Origin: Geothermovivens sp964644845
GTDB lineage: Bacteria > Zhuqueibacterota > Zhuqueibacteria > Oleimicrobiales > Geothermoviventaceae
Direction of reading: 5' to 3'
Assembly: GCA_964644845.1 (NCBI GenBank)
Contig: CAZXXS010000088.1
Location: 1 to 46,891, forward strand
Length of the DNA: 46,891 nt
The notes below the pieces were generated by a model, which searched no databases, was not told where the DNA came from, and saw nothing but the letters and a program-made list of their open reading frames with translations. Shown in pieces: positions 1 to 9,500 of this stretch. Each line of letters starts with the position of its first letter. Position 1 is the first letter of the stretch. The translations under genes and the position numbers were made by a program.

Positions 1-942
1 CCACGGACGTCCCCCAGTGGGACTGCATCCCGTTCCGGGGACTGAAAGGCGCACGCAGGAAAATCTCAGCCTTCGCACCTCTTAGGAGCCTTGTGAAAAA
101 GCGCGGACAAACCACGGAGGCTCCGACGGCACAGAGGCCACGTACGGAACTGTGTGCACAGATGCGCCGTCCGAGTGCTACATACCAGCTTCGCAGGGGC
201 ATGTAGCTTATGCCGCACACGAAAGGTCGGCACAACTCGAATGAAATCCAGCTGTTACCTAAGTGCTCCTTTCCCTGACCGGAATGGTCAGCATTACCGT
301 TCTCTCGTTGCTCAACAGCAGACCCCGTTGGTTCCCCCTGCCTGTTTCCTCCGTGCGCTCTGCGTCTCGGTGGTTCGGGTCTTTTTCACAAACCTTCCAC
401 CGTCGATCTCAAATGCAACCATGAGCAACCGCAAACGTTCGTGCTTTTCCCCGCTCCAGCGAGCGAACTAGTACGTAGCAACAGGCCAGCGAAAGTAGTC
501 CGGGGCATGCCTTAGCCACACGGCTCTGGCAGAAACGCAGAGTCTTGTGGACCACCGCTCAAAGTGAAAATAAAATCATTCTGTTTGTCCCACCGAGCAC
601 ACCTGGAGGGGCAGAAAACAGCTCGGCTTCGGTCAAAAGCACAGCCTGGACAAGCGGGGGATCGACGTTTTGTGTGTGCAGAGCAGACCCGTTGGCAACT
701 CTGTTCCGCCAGGAGACCCGCGGTCTTCCGGTCCATTCTGCGCCCTCGGCAAGTGCGTCCCAGGGGCAAATTGAACGTGTGACATCGGTTCACGAACCGA
801 ATGAACCCACCACCTTGCAGGCCAGTGCTTTTCCAGCACCGGCCGAAGTGGAAAAGAAATGCTGTAGTTCCTTTTGGCATCCGCATGCCGGTGAATTCTA
901 CGGGGGTCTCCATCAAAACGGCTCGCAAGTCCCACAATTACC
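1..942. other. gene-free region upstream of ppiD-like gene
   Basis: No open frame here has a convincing ribosome site, recognisable protein family or normal composition. Short overlapping frames exist on both strands, for example 154-471 and 545-988, but their translations are rich in Cys, Ser, Pro and Arg and look random. The stretch carries an imperfect inverted repeat (arms 91-150 and 343-393), described separately. The leftmost bases may belong to a spacer after a gene outside the window. Confidence 0.6.
91..393. repeat. imperfect long inverted repeat, possible MITE-like remnant
   Basis: The left arm (91-150) starts TTGTGAAAAAG, then has AAACCACGGAG and ACAGAGG blocks. The right arm (343-393) read on the other strand gives TTGTGAAAAAG, AACCACCGAG, GCAGAG and CACGGAGG in the same order. 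The outer 11 bases (91-101 and 381-391) match exactly and the inner parts are degenerate. About 190 bp without a coding frame lie between the arms. The CCACGGAG/CAGAG wording resembles dispersed intergenic repeats of many environmental bacteria. It could be a non-autonomous element remnant or a folded RNA; no transposase is present. Confidence 0.45.
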
Positions 943-971
943 TTGCTTTTTAGCCGTGTGGAGCCTAAATT
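943..971 (+). promoter_or_regulatory. probable promoter of the PpiD-like gene
   Basis: TTGCTT at 943-948 is followed by exactly 17 bp and TAAATT at 966-971. The predicted transcription start near 978 gives a leader of about 60 nt before the ATG at 1041. The same TTGnnn-17-TAAATT layout recurs upstream of other genes here. Confidence 0.55.
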
Positions 972-1040
972 CACAGGTTCGCGTTTAAGAAACTGGACGT
1001 GGGTTTCGCAATCAGCTACGACGGAAGCGAGGATACGCTT

Positions 1041-2852
1041 ATGGCAGTGATGAACAAAATGCGCGAGCACATGGCGGTCATCCTGTTCATCGTGCTCGTA
1101 CTGTTTCTCGCCAGCATGACCATCGGCGGTCTCGTCGGTGGCGCCAACATCGTCGACATCATCTTCGGGCGCAATCCAAACGCTGTCGCCGAGGTTAACG
1201 GCAAGTCCATCCCCTTTGAGCAATTTTACAAGAATTACCAGCAGGAAATCATCAATTACCGTGAGCGCACCGGCCGGGAACCGGAGGGATTCCAACTCCA
1301 GAACATCGAGGATCAGGTCTTCAACAGCATGATCCAGAACGAGCTGGTGAGCCAGGCGTTGAAGAAAAAAGGCATCCGGGCGTCGGACGGTGAGATTCTC
1401 TTTGAGATCCTCAACAATCCGCCCCAGATTCTCCGTCAACAGAAGGTTTTCCAGGACTCCGCCGGCAATTTCGACATGAACAAGTACCGGGAGGCCTTGA
1501 ACAACCCCAATGCGGACTGGCGCCCGGTGGAAGACTACCTTCGAGCGGTTTTGCCTTACCAAAAGCTGCAGCGCGAAATCCTTTCCTCTGTACGGGTCAC
1601 TGAGGAAGAACTGCGGCTTGAGTTCATGCGCCGCAATCTCAAAGCCAAGGTTCGCTACGTGTTTTTCGATCCCCGGGACTACGTGGACAAGGTGGGTCAA
1701 ATCAGCGAAGATGAAATGCGGCGCTACTACAATGAACACAAAGAAGAATTCCGCGAACCGGAGAAGCGGAAAATCAAATTCGTTTTCTTCCCCAAGACCC
1801 CCTCGGCCAAAGATACCGCAGACACGTACGACTTTGCCAATCAGCTGCTGAAGCGTGCAAAGTCCGGTGAAGACTTTGCCGAGCTTGCCAAAACGTACTC
1901 CGACGACGAAGGTACAGCGGAGAAAGGTGGCGACTTAGGTTTCTTCGCCAAGGGAGCCATGGTAAAACCGTTCGAAGAAGCAGCCTTCAAGGCGAAACCG
2001 GGACAGGTCGTGGGCCCCGTCAAAACCCGCTACGGGCTCCACATCATCAAAGTAGAGGCCAAAAAGCGTGAAAAGGGTAAGGAGCTCGTCCACGCGCGGC
2101 ACATCCTGCTCAAGTTCAAACCTTCCGTGGAGACGGTGGACGCAGCTCGTTCTCAGGCCGAGTACATCGCGGAAACAGCCCAAAAGGTCGGCCTCGAACA
2201 GGCGGCGGCTCCCGAAAGTGTGAAAGTCGAGGAAACCCCGTTTTTCACTGAGGGCGGTTTCATTCCGCAGATTGGGCTGAACAGGCGCATCAGCAATTTT
2301 GTCTTTCACAACGCGGTTGGCAAAGTTTCGGACGTGTACGAAACCAACCGTGGGTTCTACGTCGTGGAAGTCGCCGCCATCCAGAAAGAACGCATCCGGC
2401 CTTTCGAAGACGTGAAATCGCAAATTGAAAACATCCTCAAACGTCAAAAGGCCATGGCCCTTGCCGGCGAGGCTTGCAAGCAAGCCTACCAAAAGATTAA
2501 GAAGGGTGCATCCCTGTTCGACGTGGTCGACGACCCGTCCAAAGTACGCGAACCGGATCCTTTCACGATGGCAGGCCCCGTGCCAGGACTGGGAATGGAC
2601 AGAAAATTCATCGGGGCAGCGTTTGCTCTTGAGCCGGGCGAAATTTCGCCACCTGTGGAAGGGACAAAGGGCTGGTACCTGATCGAGCTAATTGACAAGG
2701 ACAAGTTCGACGAAAAGGCCTACCAGGCGGCGCGGCCACAATTGTACCAGCAACTGCTACAGCGCAAGCGCGCCAGGGCCTACAGCGAGTGGCTGGCCGA
2801 ACTGAAGAAAAACGCCGACATCAAGGACTACCGGTACTACTTCTTCAAGTAG
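1041..2852 (+). CDS. membrane-anchored SurA/PpiD-type peptidyl-prolyl isomerase
   Basis: This 603-residue protein is a predicted periplasmic folding chaperone anchored in the inner membrane. A single N-terminal hydrophobic helix (about residues 12-33) follows a short basic segment, as in PpiD. A SurA-N-like helical domain spans about 35-190. A clear parvulin (PpiC) domain lies at about 225-345, with the family's GGDLGFF and YGLHIIKV signatures. A more divergent parvulin-like segment opens with HARHILLKF, and another rotamase-like stretch follows near the C-terminus (GWYLIELID). The ATG at 1041 is chosen because GAGGA at 1029-1033 sits 7 bp upstream; an ATG at 999 in the same frame has no ribosome site and would put polar residues before the anchor. 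The gene is monocistronic, with a promoter at 943-971 and a terminator at 2885-2918. Residue-level isomerase activity cannot be confirmed by eye. Confidence 0.88.
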   Translation: MAVMNKMREHMAVILFIVLVLFLASMTIGGLVGGANIVDIIFGRNPNAVAEVNGKSIPFEQFYKNYQQEIINYRERTGREPEGFQLQNIEDQVFNSMIQNELVSQALKKKGIRASDGEILFEILNNPPQILRQQKVFQDSAGNFDMNKYREALNNPNADWRPVEDYLRAVLPYQKLQREILSSVRVTEEELRLEFMRRNLKAKVRYVFFDPRDYVDKVGQISEDEMRRYYNEHKEEFREPEKRKIKFVFFPKTPSAKDTADTYDFANQLLKRAKSGEDFAELAKTYSDDEGTAEKGGDLGFFAKGAMVKPFEEAAFKAKPGQVVGPVKTRYGLHIIKVEAKKREKGKELVHARHILLKFKPSVETVDAARSQAEYIAETAQKVGLEQAAAPESVKVEETPFFTEGGFIPQIGLNRRISNFVFHNAVGKVSDVYETNRGFYVVEVAAIQKERIRPFEDVKSQIENILKRQKAMALAGEACKQAYQKIKKGASLFDVVDDPSKVREPDPFTMAGPVPGLGMDRKFIGAAFALEPGEISPPVEGTKGWYLIELIDKDKFDEKAYQAARPQLYQQLLQRKRARAYSEWLAELKKNADIKDYRYYFFK

Positions 2853-2884
2853 ACAACACCGCGACTCCGCGCATGACTACATTT

Positions 2885-2918
2885 GCCCGCACGGGTTCCT
2901 TCCTGTGCGGGCTTTTTT
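2885..2918 (+). terminator. rho-independent terminator after PpiD-like gene
   Basis: A perfect 8-bp stem, GCCCGCAC (2885-2892) with GTGCGGGC (2905-2912), has a 12-nt loop and six T residues at 2913-2918. It lies 33 bp after the stop codon. The spacer from here to 3118 holds no gene I can support. Confidence 0.88.
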
Positions 2919-3118
2919 CGTCCGGTAGACGGTGCACAAGGCAAAAAGCCAGGGAAAGTCTTTTCCTGCGAAGCCCGGCTCGGCAAACGCCATTCCCAAA
3001 CCGAGCTCCTTGGCAAGCTCTTCCTGCTACAAATCCGCTTGACCAGGTGCAGAAGATGTAGCGCCGTGGTTGCATGCGCCCAAGAAACCAACACCAAATT
3101 GCCCGGTGCAGCGAGAGC

Positions 3119-3158
3119 AAAACAGAAAGGGCCAGCTTCCCGTCCTGGGAGCTGACCC
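3119..3158 (-). terminator. rho-independent terminator of the ExbB/ExbD/AgmX cluster
   Basis: Read on the minus strand, GGGTCAGCTCCC pairs with GGGAAGCTGGCCC (one G-T pair, one bulged A) and is followed by TTTCTGTTTT. It lies about 60 bp after the stop of the last gene of the leftward cluster. Confidence 0.75.
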
Positions 3159-3219
3159 TCCGGCGCACAAGACAACCACCGCCGGTCCCATCCTCGGGTC
3201 CGGCCAATGCGTCTTTCAA

Positions 3220-4338
3220 TTAGTAGCCAAACGCGTACACCTGACGGAACGTCGCGTCGCCTTTGGAGGGATCGATGGCCCCAAAATCACTCCAACGGCG
3301 GATCCTGCTCACAACGCAGTCGATCACACTCTTGTCCGTGAGCGTAGTGGACACCACCTCGACGTTCTTCACGCGTCCTTCCGGCGTGATCGTAAAGCGC
3401 ACGACCAGTTTACCTTTCAAATCCGGGTTACGGCGCAAAGCGCGCTGGTAGCAGTACTGGATGGCCGAGTTGTGCTTGTTCACGATGGCCGACACAGCGT
3501 CGGGATCACGGCTACCCGCTTTTGCACCAGGTCCGCCTTCTACAGGCGAAGCCGAAGAAACGATCAGGTCGCCACTGCGCTTCAGTGAAGCCGCTTCGGC
3601 TTCGCTCAGCCCGCTGACAAGATCGTCGATACTCGCCAGAGAGGTTGCGCGGCCTCCTCGTACCGCCCTACCACTCCCATCGCCGTTTCCAGAACCGCTG
3701 CCGGGTTTGCCGCGTGTTTTCAGGCCGCCTACCTGCGACAGTTTCGTGTCTAAATCCTGGTTAAGATTACCCACGTCGTTGAGCACGTCTTCCACGCCGT
3801 CGCCGGCACTGGAATTCCCGGCGCCCGTGAGGAGAGCCAACACTCCTGCGCTGGAGGCCTGCTTGGCGATCTGGGCCCGTGTCTGTCTTCTCGCTGCTGC
3901 AGCACGCCGTCGTGCCGCAGCCCTGGCTTCCGCGCTTACCGGGCCCTTGCTCTTGCGTGCAGCTTTCGCGCTTTTGCCTTCCGCCTGAGCTTTGGGCTTT
4001 TCCTCCGGTTTCGGCTTTTCTGGCGTCCCGGTTTCCTTGCCGAGCCCCTCCACCTTCTGAACCTTCTCCTCCTTCGGCACCTCTTTGTTCAGCACCAGCT
4101 TCACGTAGCGCTTCTGGATCTTCTCGATCTCCTCCTGCGAAAACTCCGCTGGCGGCGGGTTAATCACAAAATAGAGGGCAATCGAGAAATGCACCACGAA
4201 GGAGATCAGCAGGATACTCAGGAACCGCCGATCCAGCCCTTCGAAAGGACTCCGCCGAAAGCGTTCCCGCACTACCTGGGGATCCAGGTCAACCACCTCG
4301 GGTTCGTCCACAACGGATTCGACGATCCTGTCGTTCAT
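3220..4338 (-). CDS. TonB-like protein with AgmX/PglI-type C-terminal domain
   Basis: This protein of 372 residues (386 if the ATG at 4380 is used) has a short cytoplasmic head, one membrane helix (about residues 40-62, ending in INPPP) and a Lys/Glu/Pro-rich then Ala/Arg-rich periplasmic linker. A Gly-rich segment follows, then a C-terminal domain with NKHNSAIQYCYQRAL, KLVVRFTITPEGRV and a paired Cys before RIRRW. That pattern matches the AgmX/PglI tail domain known from myxobacterial motility and TonB-like proteins. Such proteins carry force or energy from an ExbB/ExbD motor to outer partners. AAAGGA precedes the ATG at 4338, whereas the ATG at 4380 has only a weak site, so 4338 is preferred. 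It is the last gene of the cluster. The two Cys of the tail (in QYCYQ and IDCVV) could form a disulfide. Confidence 0.83.
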   Translation of the reverse strand: MNDRIVESVVDEPEVVDLDPQVVRERFRRSPFEGLDRRFLSILLISFVVHFSIALYFVINPPPAEFSQEEIEKIQKRYVKLVLNKEVPKEEKVQKVEGLGKETGTPEKPKPEEKPKAQAEGKSAKAARKSKGPVSAEARAAARRRAAAARRQTRAQIAKQASSAGVLALLTGAGNSSAGDGVEDVLNDVGNLNQDLDTKLSQVGGLKTRGKPGSGSGNGDGSGRAVRGGRATSLASIDDLVSGLSEAEAASLKRSGDLIVSSASPVEGGPGAKAGSRDPDAVSAIVNKHNSAIQYCYQRALRRNPDLKGKLVVRFTITPEGRVKNVEVVSTTLTDKSVIDCVVSRIRRWSDFGAIDPSKGDATFRQVYAFGY

Positions 4339-4415
4339 GTCATCCTTTCGCTTCACGGTTACCCCTGCCCGTTTTTGCATTCAGCCGTGCGCCGCGTTGC
4401 CTGAATGTGTCCCTC

Positions 4416-4931
4416 TCAGCCGCTTTTCTGATAGACAGCCAGCCTCATGTTCGGATACTCGGCGCGACCACACGTTGCCATCACTTTGATGAGCGTTTCG
4501 TAAGGCAAATCCTTGTCCCCCTGAATGGTCACCTTTCCCGAGAATGGTGTACCGTAGAGCTCTTCCATCTTTTTGGCCTCGCGAGCGTAAACATCCAGCT
4601 TGGCCTTGAGCTCCGGGATCACCAGTCCACTTTGCTTCTGCACTTCCGCCACCCGTACAACGGGCTGGTTGTTCACCATCACCCACTCTTTGGAAACCAC
4701 GACGTCCAGCGCCAGCTCGGGGGGTTGTTTCACCGTCGATTTTGGCAAAGTGAGGTACTCGGAAGGGTGAATCAGTTGCCCTTCCATCGAGAACGCCTCG
4801 AGCAGAAACACCAGCAGGATGGTGAACATGTCCATCATGGACGTAAGGTTCAGAGTCACCTTGGAATCCCGCTTGCCGTGCTTCTTAGCCCGCGACGGCG
4901 GAAATGCTACCCAGCTTCTTCGAACACTCAT
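4416..4931 (-). CDS. ExbD/TolR family protein, canonical Asp present
   Basis: This 171-residue protein belongs to the proton-channel subunit family that pairs with ExbB/TolQ. A basic cytoplasmic N-terminus is followed by one membrane helix (about 28-47) containing LTSMMDMFTILLVFLL. Asp34 sits where ExbD and TolR carry the Asp needed for proton transfer. A periplasmic domain follows, with the GKVTIQGDKDLPYETLIKVM stretch expected of the family. Family length is about 140-170. The ATG at 4931 follows AGGG about 6 bp upstream. The gene sits between the second ExbD (stop at 4985) and the TonB-like gene, so all are probably on one transcript. The periplasmic domain has a longer-than-usual central insertion with a VYAREAKKMEELYG helix. 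Confidence 0.9.
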   Translation of the reverse strand: MSVRRSWVAFPPSRAKKHGKRDSKVTLNLTSMMDMFTILLVFLLEAFSMEGQLIHPSEYLTLPKSTVKQPPELALDVVVSKEWVMVNNQPVVRVAEVQKQSGLVIPELKAKLDVYAREAKKMEELYGTPFSGKVTIQGDKDLPYETLIKVMATCGRAEYPNMRLAVYQKSG

Positions 4932-4984
4932 GTTTCGCCCTGTCCTCTCGCCTTCGTACCCGAGATTTTCTCAGGCCTGGCAGC

Positions 4985-5518
4985 TCACAATACGCCAGCG
5001 CCAACCGCAACGTCGGGAAACAGCGTCACTTCCTTTCCATCTCGTCTGAACGAGCGGGCTGCATCCATTGTGCTGACAACCGTCTGATACCGGATTTGCG
5101 GCTCTGCCAAAACGATGATCCGGTCATCGTCCTTGAATTTACCCTTCACCTTCTGCTTGATCTGGTACAGAGTTTCAGACAGTTTGGCGAAGTCGTACTT
5201 GCCGTCTTTGAGTGGGATCGACGGCCCCTCGCCCTTTTCGTTGCTCAACACCGCGGCGGAACTAGAAAGGAAAAACCCTTTGTCCGTGATCGTCACCGCC
5301 AGATCCAGCTTCTTTTCCGTCTCCTGCGGCACAGCTGCACTTGCGCTTTTGCCGCCCACAGCCGGTGGCAGGTTCAGCTCAATCACACCGAGCTTCACGA
5401 TCTGAGCCGTGGAAAGCAACAGCGGGATCAGAACCACCATGAGGTTCATCATGGGAAACATGTTCATTTCCGGCTGTTCGCCGGCCCGACTGCTGCGCAG
5501 TGACGGTTTGAACGCCAT
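4985..5518 (-). CDS. ExbD/TolR-like protein with Asn in place of the channel Asp
   Basis: This 177-residue protein has the ExbD layout: a polar N-terminus, one membrane helix (about residues 19-40, FPMMNLMVVLIPLLL) and a periplasmic domain ending in DDDRIIVLAEPQIRYQTVVSTMDA. The usual Asp of the helix is replaced by Asn25, encoded by AAC (plus-strand positions 5444-5446 read GTT). Its neighbour at 4416-4931 keeps Asp34. Only 2 bp separate it from the ExbB stop upstream, so the two are probably translationally coupled. In family terms, Asp-to-Asn changes block proton transfer, so this subunit is probably structural in a mixed ExbD pair; that is inference. A Pro in the helix (LIPLLL) is also unusual. 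Confidence 0.87.
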   Translation of the reverse strand: MAFKPSLRSSRAGEQPEMNMFPMMNLMVVLIPLLLSTAQIVKLGVIELNLPPAVGGKSASAAVPQETEKKLDLAVTITDKGFFLSSSAAVLSNEKGEGPSIPLKDGKYDFAKLSETLYQIKQKVKGKFKDDDRIIVLAEPQIRYQTVVSTMDAARSFRRDGKEVTLFPDVAVGAGVL

Positions 5519-5520
5519 CG

Positions 5521-6177
5521 CTAACGTCCCTCCGTCAGAAAGTTGATGAACTTCACCGTGTGCTCATCGATCTCGTCAATGATCTTGGCCGTCTTGTTCG
5601 TGATGTAGGTGTAGAGCAACACCGCAGGAACCGCGATCAACAATCCAGTGAGGGTCGTGTTCATGGCTGTCGAGATACCCGCGGCCAGCATTCGGGCTTT
5701 TTCCGTGGCGTCGATCCCCGGCGCCGAAATACTGCGGAAGGAAAGGATCAACCCGTAGATCGTACCCATCAAACCGATCAACGTGGCTACGTTACCGATG
5801 GTGGCCAACAGGTTCGTACGTTCGTGTAATTTCGGGATAACCTCAAGAGCTCCTTCGTCCACAGCGTTCTGAATGGCTCGGATATCGACCTCGCCCTGTT
5901 TCTCCTTGGCAAGTTTGCGCACACCGGCTCCAAGAACGTGGGCTAACGGCTTATCTTTGGCAGCTTCGCAAAGTTGCAGCGCCTTGTTGTATTCGCCTTT
6001 GCCCACCAAACGCCGGATTTCGCCGGCGAATTTCTCGGCATTCAGTCCGCCTTTGCGCATGATGTACACGAGACGCTCTGCGGCAATGGCCACCATGAAA
6101 ACCGCTGTCACCAGCAGGATCCACATGAACACCCACCCGGCGGTGTCAGGGCTGAAATTGCGCATCACTTCGGCCAT
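5521..6177 (-). CDS. ExbB/TolQ/MotA-family proton channel protein
   Basis: This 218-residue protein has three membrane helices, at about 14-36, 123-150 and 170-193. The second carries ATIGNVATLIGLMGTIYGLI and the third STAMNTTLTGLLIAVPAVLL, the conserved Gly/Thr-rich signatures of ExbB and TolQ that line the proton path. The cytoplasmic loop between helices 1 and 2 is of normal size. AAGGAGGT ends 8-9 bp before the ATG at 6177, a near-perfect ribosome site. It forms the motor with the two ExbD proteins directly downstream and probably energises the TonB-like protein at the end of the cluster. Confidence 0.92.
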   Translation of the reverse strand: MAEVMRNFSPDTAGWVFMWILLVTAVFMVAIAAERLVYIMRKGGLNAEKFAGEIRRLVGKGEYNKALQLCEAAKDKPLAHVLGAGVRKLAKEKQGEVDIRAIQNAVDEGALEVIPKLHERTNLLATIGNVATLIGLMGTIYGLILSFRSISAPGIDATEKARMLAAGISTAMNTTLTGLLIAVPAVLLYTYITNKTAKIIDEIDEHTVKFINFLTEGR

Positions 6178-6219
6178 CGAACGTTACCTCCTTGCTTTGA
6201 TGTCCCGTCTGGTTGCCAC

Positions 6220-6543
6220 CTATTTTCTCAGATACAGCCGCGAAGCAGGTTTGATTTTCCTCGGCTGGAAAAATGAACTTTCCAGAAGCAAATCCTCCGC
6301 GGGTTTTTCTTTGAGCTCGTGCGAAAAACTCCGGTTAACAAATTCAATGTCGCCAAACCTTGGTTCCAGCCGTTTCGGAAGGAGGGCTACCCGTGGCTTT
6401 TCGACTTCTGCCTCTATGATTATCGTCTCCAACACTGTTTCCTTGATCGATTTCGCACCGGCTGGTTTCCTGGAATCAGCGGTTGTTCGGGCCTTGCTCT
6501 GGCCCATTGCCAGCGCTGGAACGAGAATCAGGGACAGGATCAA
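6220..6543 (-). CDS. small secreted protein of the ExbB/TPR cluster, unknown function
   Basis: This protein of about 107 residues begins at a TTG (6541-6543), or possibly at a CTG at 6550-6552. It has a hydrophobic signal-like start (ILSLILVPALAMGQ), then a polar, basic remainder. A segment rich in charged and aromatic residues (GDIEFVNRSF, SSFFQPRKIKP) and a basic end (LYLRK) follow. No family was recognised. It overlaps the end of the upstream TPR gene (stop at 6476) by 68 bp and lies 42 bp before exbB, so it belongs to the same transcript. It could be a periplasmic linker or a lipoprotein-like partner of the machine. The overlap and non-ATG start leave some doubt about the exact start. Confidence 0.6.
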   Translation of the reverse strand: MILSLILVPALAMGQSKARTTADSRKPAGAKSIKETVLETIIIEAEVEKPRVALLPKRLEPRFGDIEFVNRSFSHELKEKPAEDLLLESSFFQPRKIKPASRLYLRK

Positions 6544-9500
6544 GGCTGCCAGGCAGCTCGTGGTCCGCTAGTTTCTGAGCATGCTGCGCACCTCCGGTCA
6601 ATTGCCATTCGGGAATCCGGTTCTTGTCGAAGTAGTAAAAGCGTTCCAGCTGACGGTCTTCGGTTGCCATGCCAAAGCGTTGGCGCTCAGCCCGCCACCC
6701 GGGGATGTACTCTACTTGCATCACAGCGGCAAGACCTACTTTCGGCGGCACATTGTTCTCATTTACCACAACCTCAGCCACGTTTTTGCCTTCCCGCAGG
6801 AAATTCGTCACGTCGTGCTCGTGTACGCCACCGGTAGAATCCGCCGCTGAATCCACGTGGGCAATGTACTCACCGTTTACGTAGAGATCGTACGAACCAG
6901 GCAAAGCAATTTTGATCTTACCCCGCGCCGGGAGACCATTCAGCTCAAAGTAACGCACGAACTTCCAGTGCCCACCGGTTCTTTGCGCGCCCAACTGCGC
7001 AGAATCGCTCAAAGCGGAGTCCGCGGCAACTGGTTTGTCTTCGGGAACCCAGATACGTTGCCACATTTGGCCGGAGTCGGCAGGTTCGCTCCCAAGCACT
7101 ACCGCCAACATTGGCTCAGTGGCAAGGTCCGAATCCGCTGGCATGACTTGCCAGGTCGAGTCCGTGGTGATCACGGTTTTCGCCAGCTTGAGACCCAACA
7201 CTCCGGCGTACTTTTCCGGATCGGTTTGGACTAACGCCAACATGATCTGTCCCACGACGGGTGTGCGCACACCAAGAGTGTCCGCCAGATGGTAAGCCGA
7301 CTCCAGCACTTCACGGCGAATGTCTGAAAGACTGTAGAAAGCGTCCTCAAAGGTCATCCCACAGTCTTCCCACACGTAGCCTCCAGTACGTTGCTGCTGC
7401 GCCTTGGCCCACTCCTTCCGCTGTGCAGCCTCATTCGCCAACGAGTCGCACGCCATCGCCTGTTCGTAGGCATCAGCCAGGTAGGCGGTTTCGTACCTGT
7501 ACAGTACTCCACCCAGTTCGTGCTGCGACATGCGCTCGAAAGCCTTGAAGTAGAGGTCACTGGCAATCTTGGCAAAGTCTTTGGCGTAGTCGAGAAAATG
7601 ACCGATTTCACCTGCCACGTCGTACATCCGGTCTTCGCCGCTACCGGTGGAGTCTGCGAGGGCAGCCAGTTGAGGAAGTTCATCCGCCAGTTTCCGGTAG
7701 TGTTCAAGGGCACGCTCCGCCAGTTTTCTGTAGCCTTGGGCAACCAAAGTACTCACCTCAGCAATCCGTTTGCGCGAGCTGTCGGCCCATCCCCCAGCCA
7801 CACCCAGCTCTTTCGCCAGTTTCAGATTGCGTTCGTGCTCCCTCAGAGTCGCGTCCACAATGGGCTGAACAGCCCGCGAGTAGAGCTGGTGCCAGTACTC
7901 AAGCCGCGCCACAGGGTTCAACTGCGCCGGCACCGGAGCAGCCAACAGTCTCTCAGCGGCGTGAAAATTAGTTTCGGCAATTTTGTAGACCACCTCAGGC
8001 ACCTTCCCCTTGGTGCGCACAATCCATTTCTGCGCCAGCTCCAGGGTGGAATCCACCTCCGCAACTCGTGTGGTCTTTTCCTTTGTGCTGGTATCTGGGT
8101 GAGCTGCAGCGTATTCTCTGGAAATTCGCTCGAGAGCCTTTGCCCCATTCATGTACGCGTCGACAGCCTGCTCGTAAAGCTTGGCTGCTTCTTCGTCGAT
8201 CTTTTTCAACAGCACGGCTCGCCGTGTCGGATCGGTCTCCGCTACATCCTGCCGCGCCCAGGTGTCAGCAAAATCTTCGTACGCTTCGCCAATTCGGTAG
8301 GTTGCTTCGTACAATCTGGGCGTACCGTAGGTTACCACTTCCGTGTAGTTTGCTACCAGCTCCTTGAGAAGGTCTGCCTTGCGCTTCTTGGCTTGCTGAA
8401 GGTTGCTTTCCGGCAAACGAAAGGCGATTGATTTGTACTCCCGCCACTTGATCTCGCTGAGCGCAAACAGAGCCTCGGCTTGGTAGTAGGGGTTGCTGTC
8501 CAGGCCGCGCGCTTTGAGCTCTTTGCCATGCTCTACAGCCTTCTTGAATTCCTGAACAGCCAGCTTCTGCTGCCCCTGTTTGCTGTAGAACTCACCTCTG
8601 TGAAAGTAGCTTTCCACCACCCTTGGCGAATCGGGAAAACGCTGAGCGTACTCGCCGTAGATTCGATTGGCACTGGCCAAATCGCCCAGTTTCAGGTAGT
8701 AGGTGGCAATGTCGAAAAACAGGTCGTCCGATTCCTTCGCATTTGGGTACCGATCCACGTACCGACGGTTGACCCGGATGGCATCCTGCCAGTCTTTGGC
8801 CCTCACGTAAAAAACGCTGGCGTTGTAGAGGGCATCCTGAGCTCGGGCAGAATCCGGTTGCAAATCAGCAAGTTGTTCGTACAGACGAGCCGCTTCTGCG
8901 TACTGTTTTTCCTCGCCCAGATCAAGCGCCAGGTTGTTCATGCCGTCCAGTCGGTATTTCGAGGTTGGGTAACCCTCCAGCAAACGCCGGTAGGCCTCGA
9001 TGGCGTACTTGTAGCTTTTGACCTTGTCGAATTCCAGGCCGGCGTTGAACAAAGCCAGATCGGCAAAATCGGCATCGGGCACTTCTGTGGCCATGCGCAT
9101 GTATTCCTTACCGGCCAGGTCGTGCTGACCCGCTTTCGCCAGCTCCTGAGCGTGGAGAAAAATGGCCTCAGCCAAACGACGTTTCGCCTTCCCGAAGAGC
9201 TCCGGCTTCGAGCTGTCCGCAAGAATGCGCTTGGCAACGATTTCCGTGCTGCGGTAGTCCTTCTTGCCGAAGTAGCTCTCCATGATGGTCATGCGAGCCT
9301 GAGCCAGGTAAGGACTGTCGGGGAAACGTTTGACCAGCGTTTTGAAGTAGCGCAGGGCGTCGTCGAACCGCCGGTGACTGTAGTAGAGTGCCCCAGCGTT
9401 GGCCAGCATGAGGGAGGTCTTCTCGTCGTCCGGGAAAAGACGGATGTAGTTGTCGTAAGCCTCCAGCAGTCGCTTTTCTTCTTCGCTCAGCTGGCTGGAG

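Noticed and set aside
154..988. Two small plus-strand frames (154-471 and 545-988) before the first gene
   Set aside because: No ribosome site, biased composition, no family; probably noncoding.
633..1739. 368-residue minus-strand frame at the left
   Set aside because: It overlaps the well-supported PpiD-like gene on the other strand and has no family match.
3220..4380. Start at 4380 for the TonB-like gene
   Set aside because: Only a weak ribosome site; AAAGGA before 4338 fits better, though the longer form is not excluded.
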